Positions 7,604 to 15,672 of a stretch of 64,000 bases of DNA are shown in pieces. The stretch comes from Streptomyces tauricus (GTDB lineage Bacteria; Actinomycetota; Actinomycetes; Streptomycetales; Streptomycetaceae), in assembly GCF_014650955.1 (NCBI RefSeq), contig NZ_BMVY01000011.1, positions 124,001-188,000 on the forward strand, written 5' to 3'. Within the stretch, counting starts at the first letter, position 1. Each line of letters opens with the position of its first letter. Under the pieces are notes generated by a model that was given only the letters and a program-made list of their open reading frames with translations, made no database searches and had not been told where the DNA came from. A program made the position numbers and the translations under genes.

Positions 7604-8536
7604 TTAGCCGAGTGCCCGCAGCCCCGGCCCGAAGGCCACCAGGACCGGGATCACCGGCACCAGCGCCCCCGCCGCCGTGAGCTTCAGCCGACGGGTGGGC
7701 GGGAGGCGGTCCGGGGGAGTGAGCAGCCGGTGGACCCGCTGCGGGACATGCGCGTGAGGGGTCGGGCAGGGGCCGAACACACCGCGGTCCTCGTTGAGTT
7801 CCACCAGGGCGAGGGCGGTCGTCAGCCGGCCGAACCGGCGTGACGCCATGTCGTCGGCGGCGAGTTCCACCAGCCGGTGCATCTCGTCGCGGAACGCCGC
7901 GAACACCGGGACCTGCGGAAAGCCGCCCGCCAGCGCCGCCGAGGAATGCAGCAGCCAGTTGTGCCGGGCGCGCGCGTGCCCCTGCTCATGGGCGAGCACG
8001 GCGTCCAGCTGCTGCCCCTTGAGGCGGCGCAACGCGGCCGTGGTGATCACCAGTTGGGGCGCCGCGCCGGGCAGCCACCAGGCGTCGGGACGCTCCCCCT
8101 CCAGGACGACCAGCCGCTCACCGCCCGGCTCCTCACCGGGCAACAGCGGTGCGCGGACGAGGAGTTCGGTGCGCCGGCGACGGCGCCGGGCCGCGGCCCG
8201 GCCGATCTCGCGGGCCAGCATGGCCGCGCTCCACACACCGCCGAGCGCCAGCGTCACCGCCGTCGCGGCGGCCCAGGGGCCTCCGGCGAGCGCGTATGCC
8301 TCCACCACGGCGTGCGGGGCGGGGGCGAAGAGCCGGCCGCGCACCGCCTGCCAGGCGGCGGCAGCGCTGAGCGCCATCGACAGGGCGCAGCAGAGCAGGA
8401 CGGCCACCACCACGCACTGCCACACCCACAGGGCGACCACCGGTTCGCGGTCCTGCCAGTCGGTCCGCGCGAGCAGCCGCGGAGCGAGGACGGCGGCCAG
8501 GGCGCCGAGCAGCAACAGTGCCGCGGGGACCATCAT
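7604..8536 (-). CDS. M56 family (BlaR1-like) membrane metallopeptidase
   Basis: A 310-residue integral membrane protease with N-terminal transmembrane helices, the zinc-binding HEQGH inside VLAHEQGHARARHNW, and further C-terminal helices. Unlike BlaR1 it has no penicillin-binding sensor domain, as is usual for the short actinobacterial members. These are often paired with a BlaI/MecI repressor, but none is adjacent here. A TAGGCT -10 box (8543-8548) lies 6 nt before ATG 8536 with no Shine-Dalgarno sequence, suggesting a leaderless transcript. Confidence 0.9.
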   Translation of the reverse strand: MMVPAALLLLGALAAVLAPRLLARTDWQDREPVVALWVWQCVVVAVLLCCALSMALSAAAAWQAVRGRLFAPAPHAVVEAYALAGGPWAAATAVTLALGGVWSAAMLAREIGRAAARRRRRRTELLVRAPLLPGEEPGGERLVVLEGERPDAWWLPGAAPQLVITTAALRRLKGQQLDAVLAHEQGHARARHNWLLHSSAALAGGFPQVPVFAAFRDEMHRLVELAADDMASRRFGRLTTALALVELNEDRGVFGPCPTPHAHVPQRVHRLLTPPDRLPPTRRLKLTAAGALVPVIPVLVAFGPGLRALG

Positions 8537-8626
8537 GGACGCAGCCTATGAGCGCGGCGGCGCCGCCGGATACGGCCGGTCGCGGCAAGTGACGCAGACC
8601 ACGGGTGCGTACGGTCGTGAATCCCC

Positions 8627-9163
8627 TCAGAGGGTGAGAAGCATCGCCAGCATCCCGATGCCCATGGAGAGCCGGCACGCCCGCGCCAGCTCCAGCCGGT
8701 CGCCCCAGCCGGGCGCGGGGACATCTCCCGCCGGAGCGGCGGCCGCGACCGGCACGAGCCGCGTCCCGGTCCACAGCACATACGCCGTGAAGTACAGGAG
8801 CAGCACCCCGGTCAGGACGGGTATCCCGGCATGTGACCCGCCCGCCATCAGCACGGCCATGTAGACCATGGCGAGGGCGCCCACCAGGTGGTGCAGATGA
8901 TGGGCGCCGCTCCGGGCCGCCCACAGGGCGCGCAGCCCCGCCGCCCCGAACACGGCCGCGTAGACGGCCCAGGCCCAGCTCGGTGGCGCCACCGCCGCGG
9001 GCACCGCCATCGCGGCCATGCCGAAGCCCATCAGCGCCTCGCCACCCGCGGTGCGGCGCTGCTCCTCGACCCTGCTGCGCATGCGCAGCAGGCAGTAGGC
9101 CCCGGTCGCCGCGCACAACGCGACGAGCAGCCAGCCGGACGATCCCGCCCCCGGTCCGTGCAC
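8627..9163 (-). CDS. DUF5134 domain membrane protein
   Basis: A 178-residue protein starting at GTG 9163, which follows a GGGGAGG ribosome site. It has about five hydrophobic helices, a conserved HHLHHLVGALAMVYM segment rich in His, and Met-rich ends. This matches the actinobacterial DUF5134 family, often found with copper-related or M56 genes. It is co-directional with the downstream M56 peptidase (90-bp gap). A metal-linked membrane role is only inference from the His/Met content. Confidence 0.78.
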   Translation of the reverse strand: MHGPGAGSSGWLLVALCAATGAYCLLRMRSRVEEQRRTAGGEALMGFGMAAMAVPAAVAPPSWAWAVYAAVFGAAGLRALWAARSGAHHLHHLVGALAMVYMAVLMAGGSHAGIPVLTGVLLLYFTAYVLWTGTRLVPVAAAAPAGDVPAPGWGDRLELARACRLSMGIGMLAMLLTL

Positions 9164-9312
9164 CGCGTACCTCCCCGCTCGACGGTGTCGACAGTCCGGT
9201 CGAAGAGATGCCCCGGCCGGACGGAGCACAAGCGGGCGCGAACGAGCGCAAGGGGGTACGCGGGGAGCGTGCGGGAGTGCGGCACAGGTCAGCGGCCCGG
9301 CCGTCATGCATA

Positions 9313-9339
9313 TTTTACGAGTAAAACACCTGCTAACCT
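9313..9339 (+). promoter_or_regulatory. MarR-type palindrome and -10 box of the FUSC-marR operon
   Basis: A perfect palindrome TTTTAC-GA-GTAAAA (9313-9326) lies just upstream of TAACCT (9334-9339), a -10 hexamer 7 nt before ATG 9347. AT-rich palindromes of this size are typical MarR operators, and a MarR gene is the second gene of the operon. No Shine-Dalgarno sequence is present, so the transcript is probably leaderless. Confidence 0.6.
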
Positions 9340-9346
9340 TATGGGT

Positions 9347-11140
9347 ATGAGCAGTGCCCGCCTCCGCCACCGCGCCACCCCCGTCCGCCGACTGCCCCTC
9401 GCGGGCGCCTTGCGCCTCAACCGCCCTTCCGACATCTGGTTCAAGCCCGCGCTGAGCGTGGTCGTCGCGGTCGGGGTGCCGAACCTGACGCTGCTGGCCC
9501 TCGGCCGCCTCGACCTCGCCCTGTACTCCATGGCCGGCTCGCTCTGCGCGCTCTACGCGCACAACCTGCCGTACGCGGCCCGTGGCCGCGCCCTCGCCCG
9601 GGTCGTCCTCGGCATGCTCGTCTCGGTCGCGATCGCCCTGGTCACGGCGTCGCTCACGTCCTCCGCGGTGGTCCTGGTAGCCGTGGGCGCGCTGCTCGCC
9701 GCCGCGCACAAGGCGGTGACCGACCTGACGCGGATCGGCCCGCCAGGACCGGTGATCTTCACCTTCATCAGCTCCGCCTCCCTCTTCGCGCCCCAGACCC
9801 TCGGCCAGGTCCCCGGACATCTCGCCCTCGCCGCCGCCGCGGGCGCCTGGGCCTGGCTCGTCGGAATGGCACCGGGCCTCGTGCGCCCGCACGGCCCTGA
9901 GCGCCGGGCCACGGCCCGCGCCCTGAACGCCGCCGCGGGGTATGTGGACGCGTACGCGGCGGTGTTCCCTGCCGGTGAGCGCGGTGAGCGCGGTGAGCGC
10001 GGTGAGCGCGGTGAGGCGAGTGGCCCCGGCCACGAACGGGCCCGCGCCGCCGCTGCCGCCGCCGTGCACGCCGCCTGGCAGTCGCTGCTCGCCGCCGGCG
10101 CGCGCCCCGGGCCCCGCCGCGCCCTCGAACGGCTCGTCGTGCGGGCCGAGGTCGCTCTCGCGGCCCCCGCCGACACGGATCCCGCCCGGCTGCGTACCTG
10201 GGCACACGACCTGCGCGGCACGCACCCCGTACCCCGTCCGGAGCCCGGCCGCGACGCCGACGAACTGCTCGGCGTCGAGGTCGAACTGCTGGCGGCCGGA
10301 CCGGCTGCCGGAAAGAGAGGCAAGAGGCGGTGGACGGAGGGGCTCGGCCCCCTCCTGCCGCTCGCCCTGCGGACCGCGCTCGGCTGCGCCCTCGCCGGTT
10401 ACGTGTCCCTGGCGCTCGGCGTCGGCCGCCCGTACTGGGCCCTGGTCACCGCGGCCTCGCTCTATCAGGCGAACCTCACACTGACCTGGAGCCGAGGGGT
10501 CCAGCGCGTCGTCGGCAACCTCGTCGGCGTCCTCCTCTTCGCGGCCGTCGCCCCGCTCGCCCACCTCGGCCCCGCCGCCCTGGTCCTGTGCTGCCTCGCC
10601 TTCAACTTCGGCGCGGAGGCACTGATCACCCGCAACTACTGGCTCGGCAGCGTCTGCGTGACCCCGATGGCCCTGCTGATCAGCGAGTTCACCGGCTTCC
10701 AGGAGCCCGGCGGGCTGATCACGGACCGGGTCGTGGACACGCTGGTCGGCGCCGTCGTCGGATTCGTGGCCGCGGTCGCCGTCACCAACCGACGCGCCGG
10801 AGACCGCATCGAGGACGCCCTCGACACCGTGGAGCGCGCGCGTGAGCACGCGGCACGACTGATCGCCGCCGAGCGTCCGGGCTCCGGTCCCGGCTCCGGT
10901 CCCGGTTCCGGCTCCGGCTCCGGTCCTGGCCCGGGCCCCGGCGCCTTGGAGGCCGCCCGTCGGCGCCTGGCCGCCGCGCTCGTCGAACTGCGCGCCACGA
11001 CCGACGCGGCGTCCGGCGAATGGTGGCAGCGCGCCCTGCCGCAGGAGCGGGTGATGCTGGCCGAGCAGGCCGGACACCGTACGCTCGCGGCGACGGTACG
11101 ACGGCAGGGACCGCACGTTCTGGAGGACGCAGAGGCATGA
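9347..11140 (+). CDS. FUSC family inner-membrane transporter
   Basis: A 597-residue protein with two clusters of transmembrane helices (about residues 25-170 and 335-480) and soluble regions between and after them, the architecture of FUSC/aromatic-acid-exporter-like proteins (PF13515). ATG 9347 is chosen as a leaderless start; ATG 9341 sits too close to the -10 box. Low-complexity stretches GERGERGERGERGE (9-bp DNA repeats near 9975-10015) and a Gly-Ser-Pro run near residue 505-525 act as linkers and could vary by slippage. It overlaps the marR start (ATGA), so efflux of a ligand sensed by MarR is likely. Confidence 0.85.
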   Translation: MSSARLRHRATPVRRLPLAGALRLNRPSDIWFKPALSVVVAVGVPNLTLLALGRLDLALYSMAGSLCALYAHNLPYAARGRALARVVLGMLVSVAIALVTASLTSSAVVLVAVGALLAAAHKAVTDLTRIGPPGPVIFTFISSASLFAPQTLGQVPGHLALAAAAGAWAWLVGMAPGLVRPHGPERRATARALNAAAGYVDAYAAVFPAGERGERGERGERGEASGPGHERARAAAAAAVHAAWQSLLAAGARPGPRRALERLVVRAEVALAAPADTDPARLRTWAHDLRGTHPVPRPEPGRDADELLGVEVELLAAGPAAGKRGKRRWTEGLGPLLPLALRTALGCALAGYVSLALGVGRPYWALVTAASLYQANLTLTWSRGVQRVVGNLVGVLLFAAVAPLAHLGPAALVLCCLAFNFGAEALITRNYWLGSVCVTPMALLISEFTGFQEPGGLITDRVVDTLVGAVVGFVAAVAVTNRRAGDRIEDALDTVERAREHAARLIAAERPGSGPGSGPGSGSGSGPGPGPGALEAARRRLAAALVELRATTDAASGEWWQRALPQERVMLAEQAGHRTLAATVRRQGPHVLEDAEA

Positions 11141-11727
11141 CGGCAGCGAACGGTCACAGGGCGGTCGGAGCCGGCGTCGCCGGTGGCGAGTCGCACGGGG
11201 ACGGCACGGCGGGGCGGCCCGTCGCGGGCGACACGGTCGCCGCGGTGGTCCGGCAGTGGCGGACGGTCCATCCCGACCTCGACACCGGACCCATGGAGGT
11301 CATCGGCCGCATCAACCGCTGTGCCGCGCTGCTCCAGCAGGCCGAGGACGCGCCGCTGCGGCACGCCGGACTCACCCGCCCCGAGTTCGACCTCCTCGGC
11401 GCACTGCGCCGCACGGGCCTCGAACTGACACCCGGCGAGCTGGCCCGGGAGACCTTCTCCTCCGGTGCCGCCGTCACCAAACGGCTCAAGCAGCTCACCG
11501 AGCGCGGTCTCGTCGACCGGCGGGGCGACGCCCGCGACCGGCGGGTCGCCCATGTCCGCCTCACGGACACCGGCCGCGCCCTTGTCGACGGCATCCTCCC
11601 GGAGCAGCTCTCGTACGAGAAGGCGGTCCTCTCCGGGGTCGACGGCACCGGGCAGCGCGAACTCGCGGTCCTGCTCGGCGACCTGCTCGTCCAGCTGGAG
11701 GGCAGGCTCAGCGCCCCACGCGCCTGA
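11137..11727 (+). CDS. MarR family transcriptional regulator
   Basis: A 196-residue winged-helix protein; ATG 11137 overlaps the FUSC stop. The MarR core spans about residues 55-160, with LTRPEFDLLGALRRTG, the recognition helix region FSSGAAVTKRLKQLTERGLV, and the wing DARDRRVAHVRLTDTG. The N-terminal ~50 residues are a Gly-rich extension. It probably represses the FUSC-marR operon through the palindrome at 9313-9326 until an effector compound releases it. Confidence 0.93.
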   Translation: MTAANGHRAVGAGVAGGESHGDGTAGRPVAGDTVAAVVRQWRTVHPDLDTGPMEVIGRINRCAALLQQAEDAPLRHAGLTRPEFDLLGALRRTGLELTPGELARETFSSGAAVTKRLKQLTERGLVDRRGDARDRRVAHVRLTDTGRALVDGILPEQLSYEKAVLSGVDGTGQRELAVLLGDLLVQLEGRLSAPRA

Positions 11728-11736
11728 GCCGGGCGC

Positions 11737-11856
11737 CTGCGGCCATCGGCCCAGAAACCCGCGCGGGCATCCGCCCAGGCACCTGCGCGGGCATCCGCCC
11801 GGAAACCTGCGCGGGCTTCTGCCCAGGCACCTGCGCGGGCTTCTGCCCGGGATCCC
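11737..11856 (+). repeat. Five tandem copies of a 24-bp repeat, each with a small stem-loop
   Basis: Four clear units start at 11761, 11785, 11809 and 11833 and a more diverged one at 11737. The core is GCGCGGGCATCCGCCC, in which GGGC and GCCC can pair. The array lies between marR and the GNAT gene, begins 9 bp after the marR stop, and may act as a compound transcription terminator. No protein-coding reading is convincing. Confidence 0.8.
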
Positions 11857-11988
11857 GCCAGAACCCGCCCGCGTGGCTTCTCCCTGTGTGCCGAAAATGC
11901 CGTGACGGCGTCCTCCGAGCGGCGTAGTCTCCCCCGCGTACCGCACCTCATGGCGGCCTCCTCGTACAGCCAGACCCGGAGGTCCCCT

Positions 11989-12900
11989 ATGTCCGCGCCA
12001 CAGGTGCGCCCCTTCCACCGCGACGATCGCGACCAGCTCACCGAGCTGGTGAACGCCCATGTCGCGGCGGTCGTCCCTGGTCTCTCCGTCTCGGTGAACA
12101 CCGTGCTCAGCGCCATGGCACGGCAGCCCGACGAGTTCATCACCGACGCATGGGTGGCCGAGCGCACGACACTCGTCGCCGAACAGCGCGGTCACCTGGT
12201 GGCCGGCGCGCATCTGCTGCGCTACCGCGCCGACACCGGGGTCGGGGAGCAGTACCGGAACGCCGGGTGCGTCGAGTGGTTCGTCTGCCGGCCGCCCGGC
12301 TCCCTCTGGCCGGACGCCGACCAGACCGCAGACCTGCTCATGGCGGCCTGTCTGGCCCGGCTCGCCCGCTGGAACGTCCGCGTCCGGTACGCCGACGGGG
12401 CCCTGCCCGCCCCGGCGGTGTACGGCCTTCCCCGCCCCTGGCCGCACATCCGCGCCGCCTGCGAACGCGCCGGATTCCGGCACACGGGCGACACGGAGGT
12501 CCTGCTGATCGCGGAGGTGGCGGACCTGCCCTCGGTCACGCCGCCGGCCGCCGTCCGCGTCGACCGGAGCGTGGGGGAGTGCGGGACCAGGTTCACCGCC
12601 CGCTCCGACGCCGACGAACTCGGCTTCGTCGAGATCGACACCACCCTCGACCGCCCCGAGCGCCACGCCCGCGGCGGTGGCCTCGCCGACATCGGCAACC
12701 TCCATCTCGCGCGCCCGGTGGCGGGCCTGGAGACCTGGCTCCTCGCGCGAGCCGCCCGCTGGCTGCGGCTCTCCGGCGTGCGCATCCTGCTCGCGTACGA
12801 GTCCGCCGGGGACGCGGCGGCGATCGGGCGGCTGACCTCGGCAGGGTTCCACGAGCTGACCCGTACGGACCGCGGCTGGGAACACCGCCCGACGGGCTGA
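11989..12900 (+). CDS. GNAT family N-acetyltransferase (two-domain)
   Basis: A 303-residue protein; ATG 11989 follows GGAGG at 11978-11982. The N-terminal half resembles a degenerate GNAT domain. The C-terminal half (about 175-300) carries the recognisable GNAT pattern: a beta strand with DIGNLHLARPVAGLETWLL, then LLAYESAGDAAAIGRLTSAGFHEL, the typical end of the fold. Acyl-CoA-dependent acetylation of an unknown small molecule or protein is expected. Confidence 0.7.
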   Translation: MSAPQVRPFHRDDRDQLTELVNAHVAAVVPGLSVSVNTVLSAMARQPDEFITDAWVAERTTLVAEQRGHLVAGAHLLRYRADTGVGEQYRNAGCVEWFVCRPPGSLWPDADQTADLLMAACLARLARWNVRVRYADGALPAPAVYGLPRPWPHIRAACERAGFRHTGDTEVLLIAEVADLPSVTPPAAVRVDRSVGECGTRFTARSDADELGFVEIDTTLDRPERHARGGGLADIGNLHLARPVAGLETWLLARAARWLRLSGVRILLAYESAGDAAAIGRLTSAGFHELTRTDRGWEHRPTG

Positions 12901-12925
12901 ACGACCCCATGAGGAGGGGAGTCGT
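12901..12925 (+). terminator. Weak hairpin after the GNAT gene
   Basis: ACGACCCC and GGGGAGTCGT can pair with one bulged A around a short loop, directly after the GNAT stop and before the convergent lacI gene. No U-tract follows, as is usual in Streptomyces. Confidence 0.45.
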
Positions 12926-12974
12926 ACGGCGACGCGGTCATGCTCCGGAAGGCCGCGCCGTCAGGTCCGTGCAG

Positions 12975-14030
12975 TCAGGTCCGTGCCGGTGCAGTGCTGG
13001 ACCGTACGACCAGTTCCGTGGCCAGCTCCACCCGGGGCGAGTCCAGTTTCTCCCCCCGGGTCAGCCTCAGGACCGTGCGGACCGCGAGCTTGCCCATCTC
13101 CGCGAGGGGCTGGCGGACCGTCGTGAGCGGCGGAGCCGACCAGCGGACTTCCGGAAGGTCGTCGAAACCCACCACGCTCATGTCCTCCGGGACGCGCAGC
13201 CCGCGCCTGCGCAGCGCCTCGACGGCCCCCATCGCCATCTGGTCGCTCGCGGCGAACAGGGCCGTGGGCGGCCGGTCGAGGTCCAGGAGCGCGGCGCAGC
13301 CGGTGAACCCGGACTCCGGATAGAAGTCGCCGGGCACGATCAGCGACTCGTCGACGGCGATCCCCGCCCGGTCCAGGGCCGCGCGGTAGCCGTCCAGGCG
13401 GGCCCGTGAGCAGAGCAGCCGGGGCGGCCCCGCGACGAACCCGATCCTGCGGTGCCCGAGCCGCACCAGATGCTCGGTGGCGGCCATCCCGCCCGCCCAG
13501 TTGGTGACACCCACCGTGGGCGCGTCCAGGGCGGGGGAGCCCGCCGGATCGACCACCACGAGCGGGACCCCGAGCCGCCGCAGCTCGTCGTGGAGGACGG
13601 GTTCCAGGACGGACGTGACCAGGATGACGCCGTCCGAGGCGCGCGCCCGCAGGTTCGTCATCCACCGGCGCGCGTCCCCCGAACGCCCGTGGATCGCGGA
13701 GACGACCGTCCCGACGCCCGCCGCGTGCGCCACCTCCTCCACACCCCGGATGATCTCCACCGCCCAGGGGCTGTCGAGGTCGTCGAAGACCAGGTCGATC
13801 AGCGCGGCCCGCACCCGCGCGCCGGGCGGCCGTCTGCGGTAGCCGTGCAGATGCAGGAGGTCCTCCACCCGGGCGCGGGTGTCCGGCGCCACGTCCGACC
13901 GGCCGTTGACCACCCGCGACACGGTCGGCACGGAGACCCCGGCCTCCCGGGCGATCTCCGTGATCGTGACCTTGCCCCGCCCCTCCCGTGCCCCGCTGCC
14001 CACGGCGTCCTCTGCGGCCAACTGCCCCAC
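12975..14030 (-). CDS. LacI family transcriptional regulator, divergent from xylanase
   Basis: A 351-residue LacI/GalR repressor. The helix-turn-helix and hinge (VTITEIAREAGVSVPTVSRV, residues ~21-40) are canonical, followed by a periplasmic-binding-protein-like sensor domain with FDDLPEVRWSAPPLTTVRQP near the end. GTG 14030 touches its GGAGG; the internal GTG about 9 codons in is an alternative. It is transcribed away from the GH10 xylanase gene over a 114-bp region holding a 13-bp palindrome, so control of the xylanase (and itself) by xylo-oligosaccharides is the natural inference. Confidence 0.92.
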   Translation of the reverse strand: MGQLAAEDAVGSGAREGRGKVTITEIAREAGVSVPTVSRVVNGRSDVAPDTRARVEDLLHLHGYRRRPPGARVRAALIDLVFDDLDSPWAVEIIRGVEEVAHAAGVGTVVSAIHGRSGDARRWMTNLRARASDGVILVTSVLEPVLHDELRRLGVPLVVVDPAGSPALDAPTVGVTNWAGGMAATEHLVRLGHRRIGFVAGPPRLLCSRARLDGYRAALDRAGIAVDESLIVPGDFYPESGFTGCAALLDLDRPPTALFAASDQMAMGAVEALRRRGLRVPEDMSVVGFDDLPEVRWSAPPLTTVRQPLAEMGKLAVRTVLRLTRGEKLDSPRVELATELVVRSSTAPART

Positions 14031-14078
14031 CTCCGTTGACGGTCACCCCGTACGCCTCTACCGTTCCGGACGCACTCT

Positions 14079-14111
14079 CGAAACTTTGCAGAGGTCTTCC
14101 GGAAATTCCGG
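14079..14111 (+). promoter_or_regulatory. Candidate LacI operators in front of the xylanase gene
   Basis: CGAAACTTTGC (14079-14089) resembles the CGAAACTTTCG boxes reported near Streptomyces xylanase genes. CCGGAA-A-TTCCGG (14099-14111) is a perfect 13-bp palindrome ending 33 bp before the start codon. Both lie in the shared lacI/xylanase promoter region. Confidence 0.55.
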
Positions 14112-14144
14112 GAGCGACGTGAAGCCATCATGAGAGGGACGTCC

Positions 14145-15566
14145 ATGAAGCCCCAGAGCTTACGGAGAGCCGCGTCCGCGATCCTGGCCGCGGCCTCGCT
14201 CGTGATCGGGGGAGCCGCCTCCGCTCACGCCGCCGTCGGACCGCAGCCGGCCGCCGCGGACCGACAGGCCGCCGCCGAGCCCGTACTGCGGGACCTCGCC
14301 GCCGCACAAGGCATCTACTACGGGACGGCCGTCACGGCCTCCAAGCTCAACGGCACCTACGGCACGATCACCGGCGAGCAGTTCGACTCCATCACCCCGG
14401 GCAACGAGATGAAGTGGGGCTCGGTCGAGGCGACCCGCGGCAGCTTCACCTGGTCCGGCGCCGACGCCGTGGTCGACTTCGCCGAAGCACACGGCCAGAG
14501 GGTCCGCGGCCACACCCTGGTCTGGCACAGCCAACTGCCCGACTGGGTCAGCAACGGCACCTGGACCGCCGACACCCTGCGGACCGTGATGACCGACCAC
14601 ATCGCCACCGAGGCAGGCCGCTACCAGGGCCGCATCGACCACTGGGACGTCGTCAACGAGCCGTTCAACGAGGACGGTACGCGCCGCCAGTCGGTCTTCC
14701 AGACGGCGATCGGCGACTCGTACATCGCCGACGCGCTGCGGGCCGCCCGCGCCGCCGACCCGGCCGCGAAGCTGTACGTCAACGACTACAACGTCGAGGG
14801 GGTCAACGCGAAGAGCACCGCGCTCTACAACCTCGTCAAGTCCCTCAAGGAGCAGGGCGTCCCGATCGACGGGGTGGGACTGCAGGCCCATCTGATCCTC
14901 GGCCAGGTGCCGTCCACGCTCCAGGCCAACATCCAGCGCTTCGCCGACCTCGGCGTGGACGTGGCGATCACCGAACTCGACATCCGTATGACCGTCCCGC
15001 CCACGAGCGCCCAACTCGCCCAGCAGAAGGCCGAGTACAAGGCGGTCACCGCCGCCTGTGTCGCCGTGGCGCGCTGCGAGGGCATCACCGTCTGGGGCTT
15101 CACGGACTCCGACTCATGGATCCCGGACTTCTTCGACGGCTACGGCGCGGCGACCCCGTACGACGAGAACTTCCAGCCCAAGCCCGCCTATTACGGCATC
15201 GCCGAGGCGCTCGGCTGGGTCGACGACGGTTCGCCCGACCCGGTGGGAGCGTGCGCGGTCGGGTACGCCGTGCAGAGCCAGTGGAACACCGGCTTCACCG
15301 CGCAGGTGACGGTCAGGAACACGAGTACCACCGCCATCAGCGGGTGGCGGCTGGCGTGGAGCTGGCCCGCCGGGCAGAGCGTGACGCAGGCGTGGAACGC
15401 GAACGTCACCCAGTCCGGGGCCGCCGTCACCGCCGCCAACGCGAGCTACAACGCGGCCATCGCCCCGGGCGCGGCGGTCACCTTCGGCTTCAACGGCTCC
15501 TGGGCGGGCGGCAACACCGCGCCCACGGCCTTCACCCTCAACGGGACGGCCTGCACGATGTCGTAG
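14145..15566 (+). CDS. Secreted GH10 endo-1,4-beta-xylanase with C-terminal CBM2
   Basis: A 473-residue secreted enzyme; ATG 14145 follows GAGAGGG. Residues 1-30 form a signal peptide ending AHA-A. The GH10 barrel covers ~45-355 with NEMKWGSVE, VWHSQLPDW, the acid/base Glu172 in DVVNEPFNED and the nucleophile Glu277 in ITELDIR. A very short DGSPDP linker leads to a CBM2 cellulose/xylan-binding module (about 370-473) bracketed by two Cys and carrying aromatic residues (W380, GWRLAWSW). It hydrolyses xylan backbone outside the cell. Confidence 0.96.
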   Translation: MKPQSLRRAASAILAAASLVIGGAASAHAAVGPQPAAADRQAAAEPVLRDLAAAQGIYYGTAVTASKLNGTYGTITGEQFDSITPGNEMKWGSVEATRGSFTWSGADAVVDFAEAHGQRVRGHTLVWHSQLPDWVSNGTWTADTLRTVMTDHIATEAGRYQGRIDHWDVVNEPFNEDGTRRQSVFQTAIGDSYIADALRAARAADPAAKLYVNDYNVEGVNAKSTALYNLVKSLKEQGVPIDGVGLQAHLILGQVPSTLQANIQRFADLGVDVAITELDIRMTVPPTSAQLAQQKAEYKAVTAACVAVARCEGITVWGFTDSDSWIPDFFDGYGAATPYDENFQPKPAYYGIAEALGWVDDGSPDPVGACAVGYAVQSQWNTGFTAQVTVRNTSTTAISGWRLAWSWPAGQSVTQAWNANVTQSGAAVTAANASYNAAIAPGAAVTFGFNGSWAGGNTAPTAFTLNGTACTMS

Positions 15567-15616
15567 GCCGTCGTAGGGGCCTAGGGGCCTGGGGCCGTAC
15601 CGAGTCGTAGGGGACG

Positions 15617-15648
15617 GGTGCCGAGCGGGAGCGTTTCCCCTCGGCACC
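15617..15648 (+). terminator. Bidirectional hairpin between xylanase and ppx-like gene
   Basis: GGTGCCGAG (15617-15625) pairs perfectly with CTCGGCACC (15640-15648), extended inwards by GGG/CCC after one bulged C. It lies between convergent genes. Confidence 0.75.
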
Positions 15649-15672
15649 GACACCCCCGCGCCCCGCCGAGGG

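Noticed and set aside
5558..7843. A 761-codon plus-strand frame over the DUF574 and PAP2 genes
   Set aside because: Antisense of two recognisable genes; the translation is low-complexity with no motif.
9164..11116. Minus-strand extension joining the DUF5134 protein to frames opposite the FUSC gene
   Set aside because: GTG 9163 has a GGGGAGG ribosome site and homology begins there; the extension is antisense to FUSC.
11737..11856. Possible CRISPR array
   Set aside because: Units are contiguous 24-bp repeats without spacers and no cas genes are present.
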